Shown here piece after piece: positions 25,060-37,559 of a stretch of DNA of 64,000 nucleotides. The notes beneath the pieces were generated by a model, which was not told the DNA's origin, made no database searches, and saw nothing but the letters and a program-made list of their open reading frames with translations. The stretch spans positions 124,001 through 188,000 of the forward strand of contig MNCI01014516.1 in assembly GCA_015680685.1 (NCBI GenBank), given 5' to 3'. The position numbers and the translations under genes are program-made. Numbering within the stretch: the first letter of the stretch is position 1; each line of letters starts with the position of its first letter. The DNA is from Gnetum montanum (lineage: Eukaryota; Streptophyta; Gnetopsida; Gnetales; Gnetaceae).

Positions 25060-25665
25060 TCCAAATCAAACTAATTCAAAGACTCTTTGATCTTTTCTAG
25101 GACATGTTAGATATTATAGATGGTTTATTAAATATTTTTTTAAAATTGCTAAACCATTGTATATGCTCCTAGAAAAAGATGTTTCTTTTGTATCGACCAA
25201 TCATTGTCAAGAAGCTTTCTTAGAATTAATAAAACAAGTAACTACTACCCTTATATTAAAAGCACCTAATTGGAATTTCCCATTTGATTAAATTTTTGAT
25301 ACTAGTGATACCACAGTAGGGTAGTTTTAGGACAATATATCGATAATAAGCCATGAGTTATCTATTATGTATCTAAAAGTCTAGAGAAAGCCCAAATAAA
25401 TTATAACTATAGAAAAATAATTATTATCTAGTATATATTCTTTAGTTAAGTTTAGAAATTATTTAATAGGATATAAACCTAGAGTATATATTGACCATTT
25501 AATCGTTAAGTTCTTGGCTACTAAACAAATAGAAAATGCATGAATAATGAGATGGTGCCTATTACTCCAAGAATTTGATCTTGATATTTTAGATAAAAGA
25601 GATCGGGAAAATGTAGTGGTAAATAATTTTTCTAGATTAGAAACTAGAGATGAAAATAGAACATA
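25060..25665 (+). pseudogene. pol: Element B RNase H
   Basis: Connection and RNase H segments follow the polymerase: FLGHVRYYRWFIKYFFKIAK (about 25095-25155), EKDVSFVSTNHCQEAFLELI, then NFPFD with FDTSDTTVG (first catalytic Asp region), LVKFRNYLIGYKPRVYIDHL and MRWCLLLQEFDLDILDKRDR, ending ENVVVNNFSRLE (about 25625-25650). RNase H removes the RNA strand during reverse transcription. Several frame breaks are present. Confidence 0.8.
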
Positions 25666-25879
25666 AGGGGTCTTTCATGATGAATTCCTTAATGAACAAC
25701 TCCTTTCCATCAAAAAGGATCCTTGGTTTACTAATATAGCAAACTATCTTGCTAGTATGAAAACTCCTACCCACTGGAGTAAGGAAGAAAAGAAATCTTT
25801 CTTACAAACCATAGCAAAATAGATTTGGAGTAGTCCATATCTTTATCATATTTTTAAAGATAATGTAGCAATAAGATGT

Positions 25880-26660
25880 GTGGCTGAGGATGAGCAACAA
25901 GAAATTCTACACATGTGCCATGATGACTTAGGAAGTGACCATTTTGATAGTAGGTGGACTACTATCAAAATCCTACAAAGTGGATTTTATTGGTCCTCAA
26001 TTAGTAAGGATTCTCATAAGTATGTCCAAGAATGTGGTAAGTGTCAACAAATGGAAGCCATAACAAAAAGACAAGAAATGCCCTTAAACCCGATTCTAAT
26101 AATAGAACCATTCAATGTGTGGGGTATAGACTTTCTAAGTTCATTTCCACCATCAAATGGATTCCAATACATTTTGGTTTGTATAGAATATGTTACTAAA
26201 TGGGTAGAAGCAAAATCCACCCCCAAAAATGATTTTAATTATTCATAGCTTTTCTTAGAGAAAATATTTTAACACATTTTGGAACTCCATACGTGATCAT
26301 TAACTAATTTTGTTAATAGGATAATGGTGAAATTCCTTAAGTCTTATGAAATCCAACATAAGATAGCTACTTCCTATAATCATCAAATTAATGGTTAGGT
26401 AAAAAATTCAAATATAATTATATTAAATATATTAACAAAAACTATATGTACTAAAAGGAAGGATCAGTTGAAAAAATTACAAGATGCACTCTAGGCTTAG
26501 AGGATTACATATAAACTAAGTTTAGGATATTTCCCTTATCAATTTTTTTATGGTAAAAAATTTATATTACTCGTAGAAATTAAATATTAATATTTATGTT
26601 TAGCTCAACAATTGAATTTTAATGAAGACATAAATCATGCCTCTAGAATAAACTCATTAC
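25880..26660 (+). pseudogene. pol: Element B integrase
   Basis: The zinc-binding HHCC domain begins the open stretch 25880-26248: MCHDDLGSDHFDSRWTTIKI, LQSGFYWSSISKDSHKYVQE, then CGKCQQM. The catalytic core follows with NVWGIDFLSSFPPSNGFQYI and LVCIEYVTKWVEAK, keeping the first Asp. Past a stop near 26248 the core is broken; MVKFLKSYEIQHKIATSYNH and QINGXVKNSN (about 26323-26415) mark the region of the last catalytic Glu, which is no longer readable. Integrase would insert the DNA copy. An absent chromodomain fits Athila. Confidence 0.85.
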
Positions 26661-27077
26661 ATGGAACTTTATGAAATGAATTTTAATGCTTGTGATAAGA
26701 AAAAAATTATAAAAAATAAAATGAAAAATTTACATGTTAAGAATATTTTTAAGAAACACTTTTCCATATGTGATAAAGTTCTTATGTATAATATGCAATT
26801 ACATAAATTTCTAGGTAAGTTAACAACTAGGTGGAAAGGCCCATATCTAGTTGTGCAACCCCATGCTAATGGTAGTGTTTCAATTTCACCTATTGGTGAT
26901 TCCCCAACTATATTCCTAGTCAATGAACAAAGGATTAAATTATGTTATCAACATCATATTGAGGAACTTGGAGAAGATGAATTGATAGAACTAAATGACC
27001 CAACTTACCTTAATCAAGATGAAATAAATGCAAAAGATTCATTAGAAGTCGTAGCTTTGGATGGTAACCTTCAATAA
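26661..27077 (+). pseudogene. pol: Element B integrase C-terminal region
   Basis: A 138-codon open stretch carries the conserved tail of gypsy integrases: a basic region (KNKMKNLHVKNIFKKHF), CDKVLMYNMQLHKFLGKLTT, RWKGPYLVV and FLVNEQRIKLCYQHH. The GKLxxRWxGPYxV pattern is the integrase GPY/F module that follows the catalytic core. The open frame is bounded by 27077 and there is no chromodomain after it. Confidence 0.8.
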
Positions 27078-28500
27078 GACCCTTATGTAATAATGTAAAT
27101 TCCTAAATAAATTATTGTAAGTCTACAAATTTTACCTTGAAAAATGTATAGGATAGTAGTATCTTATATAGTTAGTTGGAACTATAAAGAATTCATTCAC
27201 ATCATGTCTAGAATGCAAAGGAGAAGGACAACTACTCTTACATTGAGATAGGTAGGTTTAAACATAAAATCCATCTAGGTAAGCCTTAGAATAATTTTTT
27301 TTCTTATACCATTTCTTTTAATATTTTTTTACTTTCATGAACTAAGGGAATCATCACCAAGTTGGATGAATAGCATCTATGATTGTTTCTAGTGATTGCA
27401 TTTCGAATATGTCAATATGGAGAATAGGATATGTCATGTTTGGACTAGCCATGGAAGTATGTTATTATGATAAATGTCATTAATTATTATAAGATCCACA
27501 ATCTTATATATATTTTTCCTCACAAGAACCTTATTATTGAAGTAATCCTTACAATTTCAATTTGGTTTTAAGAAAAAATCAATAAATCTTTATCTGAATA
27601 AAGTTCCATAAGTACCTTCAATCATGAGTTGGGCCACACTTCCACAAGAACCTTATGGTTGGAGTGATGCACAAGACTCATATTTATTGGCATCCCATAT
27701 GAACCTTCTTCTATAATCTAGGTATTATATGATGTATAATTAATTATCAGTATTGACTTTCTCAACCTTCTTTTTGGCTTGTGCATGACATAGGACTCAG
27801 TGGATTGATGTATTTTAATTTGATAATTCACTATTTCCTTTCAATTTTATCCATTATCCTTGCTTGATTTATTTTGTCCCTTGTATAATGATATTTTTAT
27901 TTTTCTCTGCTATTCCTCTTTTTATTGTTTCTTTTTGCTTATCTTTTTGCTTTTCTTTTACCTGGTCATCTATTATTTCCATGTGCTTTTCATCATGCCT
28001 TCCATAGCTGTTAGTGGTTAAGATCCCTACTATGGTGGCTAATGATGGATACTAACACTTGTTCAACCCAAGGCCTTTAGTACACTATCTGTAATTGGGA
28101 TATATAAAACCCATGGAAATTGTTTCTTTTTGGTATATCCCTTAATCATGCCTATTTTTTTAATAACTTATTTTTGCTAATTAACATAGGTATAATACAT
28201 ATCCTAGTTTAATTAGTAGGGGATAACCATCTCTATCATAGTGCCCATCTAGGAGGGACTACGATGATTAGTGGTGTCTAGTTGCCACATGAACCCCCAC
28301 TCTTTACAATTCATCAACCAGTAAGAAGGATTACCTTTGTTTTTGGATTTCTCCCAAATCATGAAATTGATGTTAATATTGTTTCTTTTATTTTTTTCAT
28401 TAGCACAACTATCAATTATTAAATGGCTAAATCCACCAAGGTTAAACAACAAGTATAGCTAAGAATGGACTTTAGTGAGGAGACTATCAATAATCTTAGT
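27078..28500 (+). other. Element B spacer after pol
   Basis: About 1.4 kb of non-coding sequence between pol and the downstream ORF. A pyrimidine-rich tract lies near 27890-27960. The position suits a splice acceptor or leader for the downstream ORF, but none can be proved. Confidence 0.45.
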
Positions 28501-28509
28501 TTGTTAAAT

Positions 28510-29560
28510 TTTTAAGTTTTTTTGTAGGTGCCAATGAGCGAATAGCTAAATATTGCTTTGTGGTAGTATGAAGCCGACTACATCAAGTGGTTTAATCACA
28601 TGGATGTGATGGTCCAACAATAACTTGAGACAATGGACTATGGGTCTTTCATTAGTCCCCTCCTCAATTGGTTTATCTAAGAGAAGGTTCTATAATTTTA
28701 CGGGAACCTCAAAACCCATCTAACAAAAGGCTAACCCTATAGAACGTTATTTAGTATCTTTCATTTGGAAGACAAGAGTGAAGGTCATGGTGGTTAGGCT
28801 ACAAGAGTGGTTTGGACTACTAGCCCAAGGGGAAGATATTTTTAAGTTAAAAACAAGCACAAAGGATAAGTATGATCTCTTCCACTAGTTTATTAAAGAG
28901 AAAAATAGTGGTAGGCTTTAGCAATAGAGTTTGCATTTTGTGAACCTCTAACCTAAACACTGGGTGAATGCAAAGATGATCATCACCAATGTTCTTCCTT
29001 CCTCTCAAGCTACCTATGTGCTTAGCCCTACACATCATGTTATGAAGGTGTTGAAGTATGGGGAGGAAGAAAATTTTGCTTACCTGTTGATTAGGTATCT
29101 CATGTATCATTACAATGATGATGCCTTAAAATTATGTTTTTCACTCCTAATTTCAACAATCCTCCATAAATGTAGAGTTTCTAAGCTATATATGGAAATA
29201 AATGTACACCTCTTAACTCTCAAGAAGGACACCTTTGCTTGTTCTTTGATGATTTACATGAAGGTTGGCCCATTCATAAAGGAAACCCAAGAACTTGATT
29301 CTTCATTAGTACTAGAGGCTAATGAATTCCATGAATTCTAGGATGAAGTTAGATTCTAGCTACACAAGCTCCAATACACATAGAGGGAGATCCTCATAGT
29401 GCTCTAGAAGGTCAACTAAACCATCACCACCATGGACAAAAGGGTGGTGAAGATTAAAATACATGTCCATCCCCAAATCCATGATGATGATGAAGGGGCA
29501 AAACTCTCTCATTTTGATGAAGATATGGAAGTGGAAGTAGACTCTAAGGATTAATTCAAG
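28510..29560 (+). pseudogene. Element B downstream ORF (env-like position), function unknown
   Basis: A decayed protein in the interval where Athila elements carry an env-like ORF. Readable parts are ADYIKWFNHMDVMVQQ, FYGNLKTHLTKG and LFSIFHLEDKSEGHGG (28576-28800), the open stretch 28964-29341 (NAKMIITNVLPSSQATYVLS, LIRYLMYHYNDDALKLCFSL) and a C-terminal acidic part with DEDMEVEVDSKD near 29515-29555. The FYGNL and NVLPSSQAT regions loosely recall the N-terminal domain of plant putative-transposon proteins found in other retroelements; this is inference. I see no signal peptide or clear transmembrane helix, so an envelope role is not supported by the sequence. Confidence 0.5.
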
Positions 29561-29847
29561 CCTTAAATTTAATTTAATTTTGTTATTTTATGGTTATGTA
29601 AACATTTTATATGGTGGAAAATTTTATTTTGTATTTTCATTTTAATATTGGACAGTTGTTGTTTATGTTCTTTTTGTTGTTGAATGTATACATGTGTAGA
29701 TGTATTCAATTTTTTATGGCTGAAAAGATATTTGGGAATATCATAAGCATAATTCTATTTTTAGTTGAGTGCATATATATTAATATTTTTATTTTTATTA
29801 AATTTATCTTTGTGGCTAGACACTAGCCATAAGCTACTTGGGCACTA

Positions 29848-30756
29848 TGTTAAACCCTAAAATTTCTTTAGTTTTAACATTATAATTTAGCATTTTTATT
29901 CTTTTTTACTATTTTTACATATAAAATATAATCAATTCCAGTATTTTCAATGAATAAATACTATATTCTTTTCAAGCTTATGTATTGTAAGAAATCATAG
30001 GAATGATGAAGATCGATATCAATTATATCGATCCACATAGAGGTGGAAATATAGATCGACAACATGAGTTTTAGTAGAGAGAGAATTAAAAAGAATTTGA
30101 GATATTAATTTGCAAAGAGAGGATAATTTGTATAGATTATCAAGGTTTAAAAAATTGGTGATTCACTTTGATGAAGAGTTGAATCGATTGTTATTGAATT
30201 CCTTCATATCAATCGATTATCCAAATGAGTATTTTTATATGTCATTCATAGTATAAATAAGGATCATAACTTTGTATTAGGGGGGAATAAAAACTCAAGA
30301 GATAACCCATAGAAAATTAAACCTTTTTTGTATTTTAATTATTAAGGGTGTTTATGCTTTTTGTCAATTAAAAATTAATGACGTATGAAGGTTATGAAGT
30401 TGTTGCACTATGGAGATAGTAGAGTAGGATCACAAATTAGGTGAGATCTCCTTTATAATATTTCATATTTATGATGAATTTATGTAATTTCAATTTGGCT
30501 TAATTAGCTATGTTCATCTTTGAAGTTAATATTAGAAGTTAAAGTGAAGCTTGGTTGATTTTACCTATAAATGACAATCATAAGTGTGATGTTTCCAATT
30601 GAATTCAGCTCTAATTGTTATTTTTATTAATGATATTTTTAACTTGGATCATTCTCCATACATATGATTCAAGGGTTAGTCATAGATGAGGTGAGAATCC
30701 CTACAATGAAGATAACCATTAAGGTAACTCAACACCAAACTTTGCTAGGCATGTTA
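29848..30756 (+). repeat. Element B 3' LTR
   Basis: It begins TGTTAAACCC and ends GCATGTTA, where the 5' copy ends CTTGTCA. ACTTGGGCACTA just upstream is probably the decayed polypurine tract. TATA box copy at 30252-30259. Confidence 0.9.
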
Positions 30757-31208
30757 AGGATCATGGTTAGCCAATTTATGAGTAATGTCTCCTCCAATTC
30801 ATAAATAAATTCATCTACCTTATGAGGAAGGAGAAATCATAATCCATAGAGACACCATAGTCCCCTTGTTCATCAACAATGTTAACATGGAGTATGGATC
30901 TAAGGTGGATTTTCAAGAAAAAACTCATACTACTAAAAATAAATCGAAGAACTAAAGTGACATCTACCAAGCTAAGACCACCAATGTTAGCAACATAAGA
31001 AAGTCATGGGAAGAGCTCCCATTTGACATTATAACTAAAGAGAATGTGGAGTATAAAATCATACAACAGAGACGTTATACATTTCCTAATCTTTCAAAGA
31101 TTAGAAAATAGTTATATTATTAAGTACATTGTTTATTTTCTTATTCTTGTATATATTATGTGGTTGTTTAACTAGTAGCTTTATTTGTAGTTTTATCTAC
31201 ATGTTTAC
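30757..31208 (+). pseudogene. Element H protease C-terminal part and following non-coding DNA
   Basis: Directly after element B the protease reading resumes: ATGGTTAGCC stands where ILGRPWL would be encoded. Then IHKXIHLPYEEGEIIIHRD (X is a stop, about 30802-30858) parallels IHQEIHLPYEGGEIVIYED in element D. Farther on CTTTCAAAGATTAGAAAATAG (31090-31110) aligns with the D region near 47500, so the two elements share the segment after protease, and neither continues into reverse transcriptase. The last five bases, TTTAC, are the left duplication of element F. Confidence 0.75.
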
Positions 31209-32402
31209 TATTAACCTTTTGGTAGGCAAAAACCTTAAGAAAACTAGAGAGCAAAGAATGTTGGTTATGGTTGTGTTTACAGGATAAGCATAGGTACTTC
31301 ACATTAAGGACAAGGACTCAAGGGAGAATGGCTATTAAGACAAAAGACTTCATAGGCATGGACATGTACAAAGACTAACAGCTAAATGAGAATGCTTCAA
31401 GGATTAAAGCAAAGCTAAATCAACAAAAGAAAGCCTTAGGAACTAGAGCTAAAAAGTTGAGAAGACATATCTATGAAACTGATGATGTCTTGGCTAAGAG
31501 AAGTGCATTTATAGGAAGACATCTCCATAGAAAAGAAGATGTCTCCCCAGAGATGTCCCATTCATGAAGGATATGCCTTCCCAGAACTAAGGCTAAATTA
31601 ATAGAGATGTCCCAATCTCACAGGAGGTTTCTACACTAGTTGTTGAATAGCTATTACATGAATTTCGAGGTATTTTTGAAAACTCTGATGCTATAACAAG
31701 ACTTCAAATTCTTGAGTATTGTGCAAGAACTGTAAACATGTAAGCCATCATTGTCTATCTTATGCTATTGTGCTTGTGTACTTGAATTGTTAGATCATTT
31801 GTTTGATCAAGAGTGGAACTATACTTCATTGTACAAGGATTTTTAATTTAAGTTACACTCATTTCTTGTTTTCTTTTTCTTTCTTTGTTACACTACGGGG
31901 TTGACCTACTTCTTATGAGAAGGCATCTATATTAAGCTCATTAGGATTCTGTGGGATTGAGTAGTTTTTTAGTTTCAAAAAACTCCAAAGAAGAGCTCAA
32001 TTTTTTAAAGGTTATGGGATCCTTGAATCCAATTATGAGCTTATAGGGACCTAAAGGGATTAAGTGGTTTCATAGCGATGAAACACTCTAGAGTGGAGCT
32101 CAAAGCTTCTATAGGGTGTCATGTCCTTTAAACCACATTTTGAGCTTATTGAAACCTTGAAATATTTAGAGATTTCTCAATGATGAATATCTCCATAGCA
32201 GAGCTCAAATATTGTAAAAGTTGTGGTATCCTCTAAACCACATTTTGGAAGAAAAAAGGTGCAGAGGTATGTAAGGAATCTACCCTCCAAGTGTGCACTG
32301 CCAAAGTTGGGGAGGCATGTAAATTTAGTGTTTAATATGGTGGCTACAACTTGATTTAATTGGGGAACGTACTCAATCCTCCTTCTAAGTTCTCGATCCT
32401 CA
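31209..32402 (+). repeat. Element F 5' LTR
   Basis: It begins TATTAACCTTTTGGTAGGC, against TGTTGGCCTTTTGGTATGC in the 3' LTR, and ends TCGATCCTCA. Shared blocks include AAAGAATGTTGGTT, GACAAGGACTCAAGGGAG and GACAAAAGACTTC. The loss of the leading TG to TA is a G-to-A change. A degraded initiator-Met-type primer site (TTGTTTTAAGC) may follow at 32405. Confidence 0.9.
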
Positions 32403-32436
32403 AGTTGTTTTAAGCAAAACAACTCAAAAGTGAATA

Positions 32437-33646
32437 ATGGAAGAAGGATCATACATCAAGTTACTAATCTTCAATGGGGTTACCTTTATGTGTTGGAAGA
32501 GTTAAATGAAAGAATTATTTAAATATGTAAGATTCATAGTTTTCCCATTTATCTTTGATGGATGCACTCAACTTATGAAAAACATTTTGGAAAGCAAAGG
32601 TAAGGGTAGAAGTAAGCAATTTAAACTTTCGAATTTTGATACCTTTTCTATGGAATGCTGGATATGTGGTAGAAGAGGTCATATGGCCTCTGATTATCCC
32701 AATGCTTATAGGTTACAAGGGAAAGAGTACAGTGAAGCAAGGAGAAGAAGTAATATCTACACCAGTTAGGATAATGGAGACCAAAGTAAATAACCAATAG
32801 ATTACACTTCAAAAGATACACACCTCATTTGCATGGCTCTCATAGATGATGATGCTATCATATCTAATGATGAGGATCAAATAATGGAGATCAATGAAGA
32901 AAGATATAACCTTCTGTACAATGAACTTCTATCTTTTCAAAATCTTTGTATAAAGTTGAATAAGTAATTAAAAAACAATGATCAAGATATTTCTTTATTA
33001 AATACAAAGATTTTAGATCTCAAAAAAGAAACCTTGAACCTAAGGGTTGAGAATAAATAATTAACCCTATGTTATGAGCAGATTAAGGAAGAACTTGTTT
33101 ATACTAAATTTATAATTAAGAGATTGGTCAAAGAAATGGAATCTCTTCAAATAATTATTGGACAGGCAAGAAGTCCAAATGAAAAAAGTGGTCTAGAATG
33201 TTGTCAATAGGAACAAGCATCTACAACAACCTCATTTGAGTAGGAAATCACATCAAAGATTGGGGTCCACTAACACTATAGGTAACCAAAAGGTAACTTC
33301 AAGGTTTGATAATTTCAACAAAAGGTTTAGGTATTTTTACTATAATTTATTTGGACACAAGCAATGGAATTGTAATTTAAAGTTTTATCATAAGTACACC
33401 TGGTCATAGCATAAGAATCATTGATCTTACCCAAATGCACCTACAAAGGAAATCTTTCTTAACAAAACTAAATGGAGGATAAATCAAAAGGATAAATAGA
33501 ACAAAAAGGTGTGGAGAATCAAGCAAAAAGAAGAATGCGAAAGAACTCTAAAAAATTTTGTGAAAGGAAGCAAGACATTAAAAATAAATGAAATTGGTAT
33601 GAAAGTAGAACCTTTGAAAGAAGAACCTCATTTCCAATATCCTTAG
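32437..33646 (+). pseudogene. gag: Element F gag (copia type)
   Basis: Translation from the ATG at 32437 gives MEEGSYIKLLIFNGVTFMCW, the usual N-terminus of plant copia gag (LFDGxNYxxWK), followed by a TAA and the open stretch 32506-32769. The first knuckle is CWICGRRGHMASDYP, with the last Cys of CCHC now Tyr. A coiled-coil-like stretch (about 32880-33170, with LLNTKILDLKKETLNLRVEN) leads to a second knuckle, FYYNLFGHKQWNC (about 33340-33374), where two Cys codons became Tyr. All three changes are G-to-A. The stop near 33644 follows EPHFQYP. Gag packages element RNA; with both knuckles damaged it could not bind zinc normally. Confidence 0.8.
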
Positions 33647-34651
33647 ACATATTGATCTCCATTATCAAGTAAGATAAGTAATAGTATGTATAGTTATAAT
33701 CATTATTTCTTGACTTGATGGGATTAGAATATATTAGTATTTTTATGATTGAATGAAAGCTTTGGAAATCTTTGAAAATCCAAATAAATTTCCACTTGAT
33801 CTTACAAATTTTTGAACCTATACTATGCTATAATGTCCTACTTGTGCTGAATTTAAAGCTTTTTTTAATAACTCATGCTCTTAAGTAGAATCTATTGGTT
33901 TCTAAGTGGTTTAAAGATATTAACTGTAATTCATGGACCAAAAGCTCTTTTTTGAACATTTATTAATAATTAAACATATATCTCTTGTACTCCAAACTCC
34001 TAATTAAGCTATGGCATTGTTTCTTAGTTATGAAATAATAAAGTTCAATTTTTCTTAAAAAAATATTTTTGATGTATGATTATTGAAGCATTCAAATTAG
34101 TGTCTTTAATGTAATTCATGTATCTTCTAAGAAAAAAACATTTCAAAAGAAATTCCTTAATCATATGAATTATTTGGTACTACTAATGGGAGGTCTTACT
34201 TTCAAAAGTCTCAAAACTTGATCTTGACATGGTGCTATAGATTTATGGAGACATCACCCAACGCTTATGTAATTCTCAATGTATGGGTGTGATGTTATGT
34301 GTGTTTTCTTATGTTCAATTTTTTATGATTTCAAGGTGTTTTTTCCATGTTTGGGGCTATTTTAGACTTATTTTGATGAGTGTAGAAGGTTTTGGCAGCT
34401 ATGAGGACTTGTTTGAAGGTGTTCAAAGCTTCCAGACCTCAAAATGAGCATCTTTATTTTTTGCCCTAGAAGGATGGACATCTACTTTGATAGTTAGATG
34501 TCTCAGTTGCACACAACACGTCTATTGTATCTTCAAAATGTCTCATATAGATTCCAATGGATGAATTACAATAGATGTTTCAAAAGATGAGTCATATATG
34601 TAGGGGGAGCATCAATGTAGGGGGAGTCTTGAGTGATTCTATCAAAGCTAT
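33647..34651 (+). other. Element F interior after gag, left part
   Basis: Non-coding. GTAGGGGGAGCATCAATGTA and GGGGGAGTC near 34600-34627 look like polypurine-type sequence. The last five bases GCTAT are the left duplication of element D. Confidence 0.55.
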
Positions 34652-35982
34652 TGTAGTGACTAAGAAATTTAATTACTAGAAAACCAAAAATCTTAGTGCA
34701 ATATCTTTAACCCTAGATCCTAAGGGCCTCTGAAAAATGGGATTTGAGATACCCTAGATAGTCTAGCAGATCACCCAGGGACTTGGAAAATGTAAAACAT
34801 GGGTAGAAAAATAAGAATGCAATGTACTTCTAAGGAAATAAATGGATCAAAATTGCAAAAATAAATCTATCTTGCACATAAAAAAAACTATAAACTTTAT
34901 TTTAAAAGAAATAAAGAATGGTTTAAGAAATTTATACCAAAATATGCCTAGGGTAGCATGGGGTTTCAAATTGGTGGGGGCATGAAATCTTTTTCTCCAC
35001 CATCTAGATGCTTCATAACTCCCAATGCTTTTGAACCCTTTATACTCCTTGCACCAGATCTATAATGTAGGTGTTAGAGGGGGGTGAGAAGTGTAAAGGA
35101 TTTGGGCTACTAAAATTCTCTATGGTGGGGGTTGAGGATCCCAAGAGTGTAATGTGGATGCCCAAAGTTCACAAGTCCCAAGGGGGGTTAATAGTGGTTA
35201 CAAGGCCATAATGATTTCATGGTGGGGTTTAAGAGACCACAAGTGTGTGAGATTGCAAGAGCTCTTGAGTGCCTTAAAATGCCCAAGTATGGAATTTCCA
35301 AGAGTGTGTAAGCTAAAAATGATGTTGGGGTTTGAATTTTATAGCTTTTTCGCCATGCATGAGGCTAAAAATTGGCTACATTTCAACTATAATTTGGAGC
35401 AAATTCGTTGATAAATTGCTACAAATTTCTATCATCTACAAGTAAGATGGATGTCAAAATTTGGAAGGTTTCCATAAATAGTAAGTGTCATATCTCCATG
35501 GTCATTCTGTTTACTAAAAATAGTTATTGAGGTACAACATCCACATTGGGAGGATGACTTCTATACTAGAGGAAAATATTCCTAGCTAAAGGTAGATCTT
35601 CCACACTAGGGGCAGATCTTCCTCATTGGAGCTTCCTCACTAGAGGAAATGGGCAGAAATCTTGGCCATCCTAGATCTATGCCAAGGGCATGAATTATTG
35701 ATACTAGAGGTTGTCCTCCTCACTCGAGGGATGTAAGTTATTCCCCCATGCATCCTTCTTGAGGGTAGATGAGATCCACCATACATACATGTAGGAAGTA
35801 GGTGAGATCCACCCCCATGCATCCTAGGTTGAGGTAGGTGATATCCATCCCCATGCATCATCACTAGGGGTAGGTGAGATCCACTCCCATTCATCCTAGC
35901 TAGAGGTAGCTAAGATCCATCCACATGCATCCTAGTTGAAGGTAGGTGAGTTACATGTCCATGCATCCTAGGTAGAGGTAGG
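34652..35982 (-). repeat. Element D 3' LTR, left part
   Basis: It begins TGTAGTGACTAAGAAATTT on the plus strand and aligns with 51752-53011. A TATA box on the minus strand is at 35337-35343. A tandem array occupies its end. The break at 35982 is where element C inserted, after GTAGG. Confidence 0.9.
35735..35982. repeat. 37-bp tandem array in D 3' LTR
   Basis: Seven imperfect units built on GGTAGGTGAGATCCACCCCC followed by ATGCATCCTAG are spaced about 37 bases apart. The other LTR of D has only about four units (52880-53011), so unit number has changed since insertion or differs through copying. Confidence 0.8.
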
Positions 35983-37116
35983 TGGAGTAGGTTCACTTCA
36001 CAATTCAATCACCTTAAATAGACTAACTCCAAATATTATGCAAATAAAAATTTATTTGCTAAATAAATAAGAAAACTAGCTATCTTCAATTAGATTATTT
36101 GAAGATTACAATCGGGTTTACATAACCCATAAGCATCCATGAACCTATCACACTGAAATGATATTATAGAGAATGAGGCTCTACAATCACATAATGGTTG
36201 TTCTTAATGCAAGACAAAACCAAGAGAAATCTCTCCCTTAACCAAGGATTGAGATCTCATCTCAAGTGAGATATGAGAGAATAGAACACATAGATCAACA
36301 AACAACAAGTTGATCTTGGAGCTGTAATCACCTATTACACTCATCTAATGTGCTCATCCTATCTCTCTTGCCTAGTTCTCCATGATTACAAGCTCTCCAC
36401 TCCTCTCATGGATGAAGGCATACATAATTATAAAGATCCAAAACCCTAGGAAGCTTTCTATTTACCTTCCTAGATGTTACCCACATGGATATTAAGTCTT
36501 TTGGATGTTTCCCAATTAATATACCATGTTAAATCTTTTCTTCTTCACCGATAGAGATTTCTCTTATATTATGTAGACATCTCCTATGAGAGCTATGTTC
36601 ATGGGAAAGATGTCTACTATTTTTAGGAGCATCTTCTTTGGATTAAAGATGTTTACACTTCACAAGAGACATCTTTGAGAAGACATCTATCTTTCTAAGA
36701 AGATGTCTTTTGTGAAAGCCCTACTCTTGGTAGAGATGTCTAATATTTTTGGTAGACATTTTCTATGAACTAGAGATGTCTCCACTTCAAGAAAGATGTA
36801 TCTAGAAATATGTTTTTCGTTTTGGTGAGACCCCTATCTTGAAGGTGCTAAAAATAAAAATGTTTGTTTTGATACCAGGAACTACTAGATACCTTCAAAA
36901 AACTCTCCATAGATCCTAAAACCTCCTAAACTTATAAAAATAAGTCAAAAACACCTTCAAACATGCCAAAACATCCAAGAATATTTATCATAAAAATTTA
37001 ACAAAAAAAACATACACAAAAACTAGACACATGTTTAGGTCTTCTCCAAGCACAAAACCTAAAAGAATAACCTATGGTACAAGCACGAGGATATCAAAAG
37101 AGGTATTTCTACACTA
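35983..37116 (-). repeat. Element C 3' LTR
   Basis: It aligns with 41694-42794, for example GGTTCACTTCA, CATAACCCATAAGCATCCAT and GAACCTATCACACT. The left end on the plus strand is TGGAG, giving CA at the minus-strand end. Confidence 0.9.
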
Positions 37117-37559
37117 GCCCATCCATCCTTCAATATGTGAACTCATGTGAACAAGGGAGTAGGGGTAGAAGTGATTCCCCACTTAACAAGTCTAGTCTCA
37201 TGGACCCATCTAACATCATCAATGGATTAATCCTCCCAATTGATCAAATATTCATGCCTCTTGACTCCTTGAATGCTAGAAGCTTCCCTCCACTTTAGTA
37301 TGATTACCTTCTTCTCCATTGAAGGCTTGGACTAATTAATAGACCTATTCAACTTATTGATGCTTCCCTATATGGTCTCCTCATCAATTGTTCTATGATA
37401 GTGCACAAGATCTAAAACATTAAATAAAAAAGACATACCAACATCATTTGGTAAATTTTATCCTTGCTTTGGAAAGGCACCATCTTCTTAGCTTTCAATT
37501 TTGAGAAGTTAATACCTCTCAACCATTTCTTTAAGTGCATCCAAACCAAGTGACCAATA

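Larger units (their letters stand above)
20370..30756 (+). mobile_element. Element B: Athila-like Ty3/gypsy retrotransposon
   Basis: LTRs at 20370-21289 and 29848-30756 flank a 8.6 kb interior with a tRNA-Asp primer site, gag, protease, reverse transcriptase, RNase H and integrase in gypsy order, and a further ORF before the 3' LTR. The gag end motif LPSQPKPNP, the protease signature LILGRPF-like ILGRPWLATT, integrase YILVCIEYVTKWVEAK and the tRNA-Asp primer point to the Athila/Tat branch; the extra downstream ORF favours Athila. It interrupts the element H protease gene. AGAGG precedes the 5' LTR; the bases after the 3' LTR read AGG, possibly a shortened duplication. All reading frames are broken, so it is inactive. 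Confidence 0.9.

Noticed and set aside
26044-26226. Minus-strand open frame
   Set aside because: It is the reverse-strand shadow of the element B integrase.
20365-30761. Clean 5-bp target duplication for element B
   Set aside because: AGAGG on the left has only AGG on the right once LTR ends are placed, so I note it as possibly shortened, not as proven.
35640-35894. 84-codon minus-strand open frame with Met-His-Gly repeats
   Set aside because: It is a product of the 37-bp tandem array in the D LTR, not a gene.
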